The notes below the pieces were generated by a model. It was not told the origin of the DNA. It did no database searches and saw nothing but the letters and a program-made list of their open reading frames with translations. From Phycisphaerae bacterium (lineage in GTDB: Bacteria > Planctomycetota > Phycisphaerae > Sedimentisphaerales > Anaerobacaceae): 64,000 nt of DNA. Shown piece by piece: positions 60,051-64,000 of this stretch. The stretch lies in the NCBI GenBank assembly GCA_028714855.1, contig JAQTLP010000004.1, positions 142,158 to 206,157 of the forward strand, written 5' to 3'. A program made the translations under genes and the position numbers. How positions within the stretch are numbered: the stretch's first letter is position 1; each line of letters starts with the position of its first letter.

Positions 60051-62330
60051 TTATTTGTAATCAACAACGGTTTCAAGTTTCGCGTCTTTGACTCCTGTTT
60101 CCTGCTTTGGCAATGTAAAGAAGAATGTGCTTCCCTGCCCTGGTTCTGATTCCACCCATATTTTGCCATTGTATAATTCCACGATTTTCTTTATCACAGT
60201 AAGGCCGATGCCTGTGCTTTGAGACTCATCACGCGGCGACAATGTCTGGAAAAGCTGGAAGATTTTTCCGAAGTGTTTTTCTTCAATTCCGGGTCCATTA
60301 TCGGCAACACTAAACTTCCAGAAGCCATCTTCTTCGACACAGTCAACTTTTATTTGGCCTTTCGGTTTATCCATATATTTCACGGCGTTGCTCAGCAGGT
60401 TCTGGAACACTTGCATAATGCGGGTCGGTTCACACTCAATCATAGGCAGTGTGTTTTCGATTGTAATAGTAACGTTTTCCGGCGGAGCAAGTAGATCAAT
60501 AATCTCTGGAACAAGCTCATTTAGATTCACCACAACCTTTTCTTCTTCAACACGTCCGACTCTGGAATACTGCAAGATACCGTCAATGAGGTTGTGCATT
60601 CGGTCCACGCGACTTCCAAGCAGGCTTATCTGCTCTTTGCCGTTATCATCGAGCTTATCTGCGTAATCGGTTGATATCCATTCCGCAAGGGTCTTGATTC
60701 CCCGCAGCGGCGCTTTCAAATCATGTGAGACTATGTATGCGAAGTCCTTTAGTTCCTGATTTGTCTTTTCCAGCTGCTCGAGCAGCTCGGCCTGGCGCTG
60801 CTCTGCCAGCTTGCGTTCGGTGATATCTCGCGAGACGGCCAACAAACGGTTAATGCTGCCATCAGCGTCTTTGATGGGCGTAATGATAACCTCCCACCAT
60901 TTTGGCTTGCCTTTAGCTGTTTGGAAATACCCATAAAAGATACCTGTATCACCTTGTTTGGCCTTTGAAATAGCTTCGAGGCAATCCTCTTTTTCCTTAC
61001 CTTTCCAATAATCAACAAATGACATATTCAAATAAGGCGTTATATCATCGATCTCGAGTATTTTCTGCCCACCTTCGCTCATCGACAATAAACGCCCTTC
61101 CAAATCTAAAACTTTGATACAGTCACTACTGCTCTCGATGATACGCTTGGTAAATTCCTCGCTTTTCCGCAGGACCTCCTCCGCCTTCTTGCGCTCGGCC
61201 ATCTCTCGATTGAGATTATCTATCGATGTGGTCGTTTTGCGCAGGTTCCCTGTCATCTGGTTAAAAGCTGCCGCTAAATCCCCTATCTCATCATTCTTTT
61301 TAATTTCTATTTGCGTGTCTAACCTGCCTTGGCCTATTCTAACGGCAGCATCTCTCAAGCTTATTATTGGTTTTGCAATTCTTTTTGAAAGAAAGACGCC
61401 GAATATAATGGCCAAGGCAAAGCTTAGAAGCATAATTAATCCAGATATTACGAGCGTGGTAATTACAGTTTCATATGCCTCCAGAACCGGTAATTCAACC
61501 ACAACTGCCCAGTCAGGCGTGCCAAGATGCGCATGGTTAGCCACAACCAGGTTTTCTTGGATACCTTTTACTACCTTGGCACCGTCTTTATGGGTTAATA
61601 AATCCCCCTTTACAAATTTATTTACCTCATTCAGATAAATTAAATTTTCTCCCTTTAAAACACGGCTGACATCACCAGAGGCTATGAGCTTGCCCTGCCT
61701 GTCTACCACATAGGCCCGGCCTTTATTACCAACCTTTATTCCGCCCACTAAATCCCACATGAATTTTAAGTTCACCTCAGCTGCCAATGCTCCTTGAAAA
61801 TCGCCGAAAACATTTATGACCGGAACAGCCATCATTACCATTGGTTCACTGGTTATTTCATCAATATATACAGAGCTGATGTATATTTCCCTCTGCCTTG
61901 TTTGAGAAAATAGTTCGCTGCTGTCCTGCTCTATCTGCTTTTTCATCTGACCTGCCAGTAAATTCGATAAACGGGAGTCTCTTAGCAATTCCTGTTCCTG
62001 CGCGTTGAACAGGACCAGCTGGCGAAAGGCCGGCTCGCAACCAAGTAATTTTTCCAGAATCAGTTTTTGCTCCTGCTGAGAAGAAGCTATCAGATCGCCA
62101 AGACCTGCTGCTGTTTTCAACACATCAAATTTTCCCTGAACAAAACTCTTTACCGTATTGGCCGCATTTTGAGCAATGAATCGTTGCTCATTAATAATGA
62201 GTTTTTGCTGGTTTTGGAGGCTGAAATACATACTTAAGCTGCCGGCAATCAACAGGACTGCCACACTCAAGGCTAAAAAAGCAATAGCTAAGGTAACAGT
62301 TAAACTGCGGAATTTCTTTGCTTTTTTCAT
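60051..62330 (-). CDS. Transmembrane Cache-HAMP-PAS histidine kinase
   Basis: About 759 residues. TM1 is near 11-35, an extracytoplasmic double-Cache domain spans about 40-290 (NKGRAYVVDRQGKLIASGD and LGTPDWAVVVELPVLEAYE), TM2 near 293-315, HAMP near 315-370 (LSKRIAKPIISLRDAAVRI), PAS near 395-510, then the shared coiled coil and kinase core with YIVSHDLKAPLRG and STGIGLTVIKKIV. Two lipoproteins of the periplasmic-binding type lie directly upstream and may present ligands to the Cache domain. The start at 62330 is preferred over the TTG at 62342. Confidence 0.94.
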   Translation of the reverse strand: MKKAKKFRSLTVTLAIAFLALSVAVLLIAGSLSMYFSLQNQQKLIINEQRFIAQNAANTVKSFVQGKFDVLKTAAGLGDLIASSQQEQKLILEKLLGCEPAFRQLVLFNAQEQELLRDSRLSNLLAGQMKKQIEQDSSELFSQTRQREIYISSVYIDEITSEPMVMMAVPVINVFGDFQGALAAEVNLKFMWDLVGGIKVGNKGRAYVVDRQGKLIASGDVSRVLKGENLIYLNEVNKFVKGDLLTHKDGAKVVKGIQENLVVANHAHLGTPDWAVVVELPVLEAYETVITTLVISGLIMLLSFALAIIFGVFLSKRIAKPIISLRDAAVRIGQGRLDTQIEIKKNDEIGDLAAAFNQMTGNLRKTTTSIDNLNREMAERKKAEEVLRKSEEFTKRIIESSSDCIKVLDLEGRLLSMSEGGQKILEIDDITPYLNMSFVDYWKGKEKEDCLEAISKAKQGDTGIFYGYFQTAKGKPKWWEVIITPIKDADGSINRLLAVSRDITERKLAEQRQAELLEQLEKTNQELKDFAYIVSHDLKAPLRGIKTLAEWISTDYADKLDDNGKEQISLLGSRVDRMHNLIDGILQYSRVGRVEEEKVVVNLNELVPEIIDLLAPPENVTITIENTLPMIECEPTRIMQVFQNLLSNAVKYMDKPKGQIKVDCVEEDGFWKFSVADNGPGIEEKHFGKIFQLFQTLSPRDESQSTGIGLTVIKKIVELYNGKIWVESEPGQGSTFFFTLPKQETGVKDAKLETVVDYK

Positions 62331-62345
62331 TTCAAGATTCAACCT

Positions 62346-63359
62346 TTAACGAATTATCTCATCTGCCTTGCTCAATAAACCTTCAGGCACCGTCAGCCCC
62401 AGTTCTTGAGCCGCTTTGTAATTGAACTGGAAAAACCCCTCTGCTGAAACAACCGGGATGGTGCTGGCCGGGGTACCTTTGAGGATTTTGTCGGCCAGGA
62501 TCGCTGTCTGTTTGCCCATATTGACGGTATTAACGTTCACACCAAAAACAGACCCATAGTCTCCCACCAACATTAAGGCACCGCCAATAGGCACCTTGTG
62601 TTCAGCCGCAAACTTACCCATTACTGCAAAAGCATCAGCCGTCACGCCAAGAGGTTCAGCAATTATCAGCATGGCATCTATACCAATATCAGCCGATTTA
62701 GTCCGCGCATCCAGTTCAGCCTCAAGTTCTGCCGCATTGTCGGCGGGACATTCCACCAAGGTTACACCCGAGGCCTCTGCCACCGGGTACAATACCTTTA
62801 ACTGGCTGGCTACAATAGGGTAGCCTCGCTGATAGGGTATCCAGATTCGTTTGACCTGCGGCACCAACTCGAGCATAATCTCAAAACGCTTGACCGCGAG
62901 GTCTGGGCCGGGGTAGCGAACACCGGTGATATTTCCTCCGGGCTGGCGTACGCTGTCAACCAGGCTGGTGTCTTCTATGTTGGCAAAGGTAAAAAGCACC
63001 GGGATGTTTGTCCCTTGGGTGGCTGCCTTAGCAGCCATGGATACCTCAGTGGGAAACGTAAAAATCAGGTCAACTTTATCTTTTACAAATTGCCTGAGAA
63101 TTTGCTCTTCTTTGGCAGGTTCAAAGTTCGTTCTCTGTATGTCATAAATGATGTTTTCCCCCTCGATGTAGCCCAACTCGGTCATTTTGGCCTTGAAGCT
63201 ATCTGGTATATCGGCAATATAATCTAGGCCGCACAGAATACCCACGCGATATACCTTTTGCGTTTTTTTACCACAGCCGCTCAAAAGTGTACAAATCGCA
63301 ACTAATAGAATTAGAAGCAGTATTTGCCGTCTAAAACTGATTTGCTTACTTAGATTCAT
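62346..63359 (-). CDS. Substrate-binding lipoprotein (ABC_sub_bind/TrpX-like)
   Basis: About 337 residues with lipobox LLSGC and then a PF04392-type periplasmic binding fold: YRVGILCGLDYIADIPDSFK, TFPTEVSMAAKAATQGTNIP, RQPGGNITGVRYPGP and FNYKAAQELGLTVPEGLL. No permease or ATPase gene is near, and a sensor kinase follows instead, so a sensing role is likely. AAGGTGA precedes the ATG at 63359. It is a paralogue of the next gene upstream. Confidence 0.92.
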   Translation of the reverse strand: MNLSKQISFRRQILLLILLVAICTLLSGCGKKTQKVYRVGILCGLDYIADIPDSFKAKMTELGYIEGENIIYDIQRTNFEPAKEEQILRQFVKDKVDLIFTFPTEVSMAAKAATQGTNIPVLFTFANIEDTSLVDSVRQPGGNITGVRYPGPDLAVKRFEIMLELVPQVKRIWIPYQRGYPIVASQLKVLYPVAEASGVTLVECPADNAAELEAELDARTKSADIGIDAMLIIAEPLGVTADAFAVMGKFAAEHKVPIGGALMLVGDYGSVFGVNVNTVNMGKQTAILADKILKGTPASTIPVVSAEGFFQFNYKAAQELGLTVPEGLLSKADEIIR

Positions 63360-63389
63360 TTTAATCACCTTTTTTTCAGTAATAATAAT

Positions 63390-64000
63390 TTAACGAATTA
63401 TTTTCTTTGCTCTGCTTAGCAAGCCTTCAGATACTGTCAAGCCGAGCTCTTGAGCTGCTTTGTAATTCAGCCATAGATAATTCGCCGGTGTTGCTAACAT
63501 AATAGAGCCGGCTGGAGTGCCTTTGAAAATTTTGTCAGCTAAGGGCGCGGCCATTTTGCCCATTTCAAAGTCGTCAGGAAGAAAACTGAATACAGCGCCA
63601 AGGTCTAACGTATAGGGCACGCCACCGCCAACTGGTATATGATATTTATTAGCAAACTTGATTATCACCCCAGAAGCACTTGGCGACTGAGAAAGGGCCT
63701 CAGGCAGAAGCAGAATGGCATCTATGCCGACATCGCCAGATGCAGCTCGTGCCTGCAGGTCAGCCTCAACTTCGTTAGCATCAGTGTGAGAAGATTCCAC
63801 TAAGGTTACACCCAAAGACGAAGCCGCTAAGCGCAGCGCATCCAGCATAATGGGCGTGTTAGGATAACTTGGGTCATAGGTTACCCAAACTCGTTTGGCC
63901 TGTGGCTTCAATTCAATCATAATCTCCAGATGTTTAACCACGTTGTCCGGGCCGGGGAAGCGAACGCCGGTTATATTCCTGCCTGGATGGGCCACGCTCT
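63390..64000 (-). CDS. Substrate-binding protein paralogue, 5' end outside the window
   Basis: The C-terminal 203 residues of a second ABC_sub_bind/TrpX-like protein (PGRNITGVRFPGPDNVVKHL to NYKAAQELGLTVSEGLLSRA). The reading frame is open through 64000, so the gene is cut by the window edge, not truncated. It lies 30 bases upstream of its paralogue. Sequence divergence suggests an old duplication with a different ligand. Confidence 0.93.
   Translation of the reverse strand, partial: SVAHPGRNITGVRFPGPDNVVKHLEIMIELKPQAKRVWVTYDPSYPNTPIMLDALRLAASSLGVTLVESSHTDANEVEADLQARAASGDVGIDAILLLPEALSQSPSASGVIIKFANKYHIPVGGGVPYTLDLGAVFSFLPDDFEMGKMAAPLADKIFKGTPAGSIMLATPANYLWLNYKAAQELGLTVSEGLLSRAKKIIR

Overview
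The window looks like a chromosomal segment of a Planctomycetota bacterium, most likely class Phycisphaerae or a relative. This is inferred from the gene styles: a DksA/TraR-like protein with a half-lost zinc finger, a PEP-CTERM-tailed sulfatase-modifying-factor domain protein, a PurL with PurS-like domains fused in front, small zinc-ribbon proteins of a planctomycete kind, and scattered flagellar genes. Base composition is middling, but three blocks are clearly more AT-rich: the GHKL ATPase pair (2.5-5.6 kb), the SIR2-like gene (28.8-29.8 kb) and the spacer DNA around padR.

Layout. 0-2.2 kb: a small gene behind a possible FliA promoter, then xerC with a strong terminator. 2.5-5.6 kb: an AT-rich two-gene operon (GHKL ATPase plus a small partner) whose promoter is covered by a 13-bp-arm palindrome; this is the best defence-type candidate. 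6-16.5 kb, all minus strand: a nucleotide-sugar epimerase/dehydratase, a membrane protein, yacG, a DksA-like gene, a cobalamin/siderophore-type ABC importer, mutL and gpmI. 16.8-20.4 kb: TPR lipoprotein, lspA and an Uup-type ABC-F. 20.5-26.5 kb: bifunctional nuclease, valS, rho and coaE.

26.5-30 kb is the strangest stretch. It holds a PadR-family regulator surrounded by eight copies of a 23-bp palindrome (arms AATACCTAA / TTAGGTATT), one of which sits exactly on the padR promoter, while others lie in 42-bp and 88-bp tandem repeats. A DUF6132-like membrane peptide and a SIR2-like protein follow. A 147-bp intergenic repeat found at 5.7 kb recurs inverted at 26.5 kb.

30-40 kb: a GT-B glycogen-synthase-like enzyme, then queuosine genes (queF, queC, queE) that enclose a compact cellulose-like exopolysaccharide operon: TPR/outer-membrane barrel, GT2 synthase without PilZ, GH8 hydrolase and two tiny ferritin-like proteins. 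A tRNA-Leu(GAG) and a possible very short hairpin RNA follow. 40-49 kb: an NtrC-type regulator and kinase, PilZ protein, PEP-CTERM protein, dapF, fliA with a near-consensus FliA promoter inside the end of flgB, a MerR-like gene beneath a perfect 42-bp palindrome, and a GAF-GGDEF cyclase. 49-55 kb: accA, and the tyrA-purL-purQ operon.

55-64 kb is a minus-strand signalling operon: two orphan substrate-binding lipoproteins (one cut by the window end), a Cache/HAMP/PAS kinase, a FIST sensor, a PAS kinase, a V4R kinase and a stand-alone receiver. The three kinases share an almost identical catalytic core, which points to recent duplication with swapping of the sensor ends.
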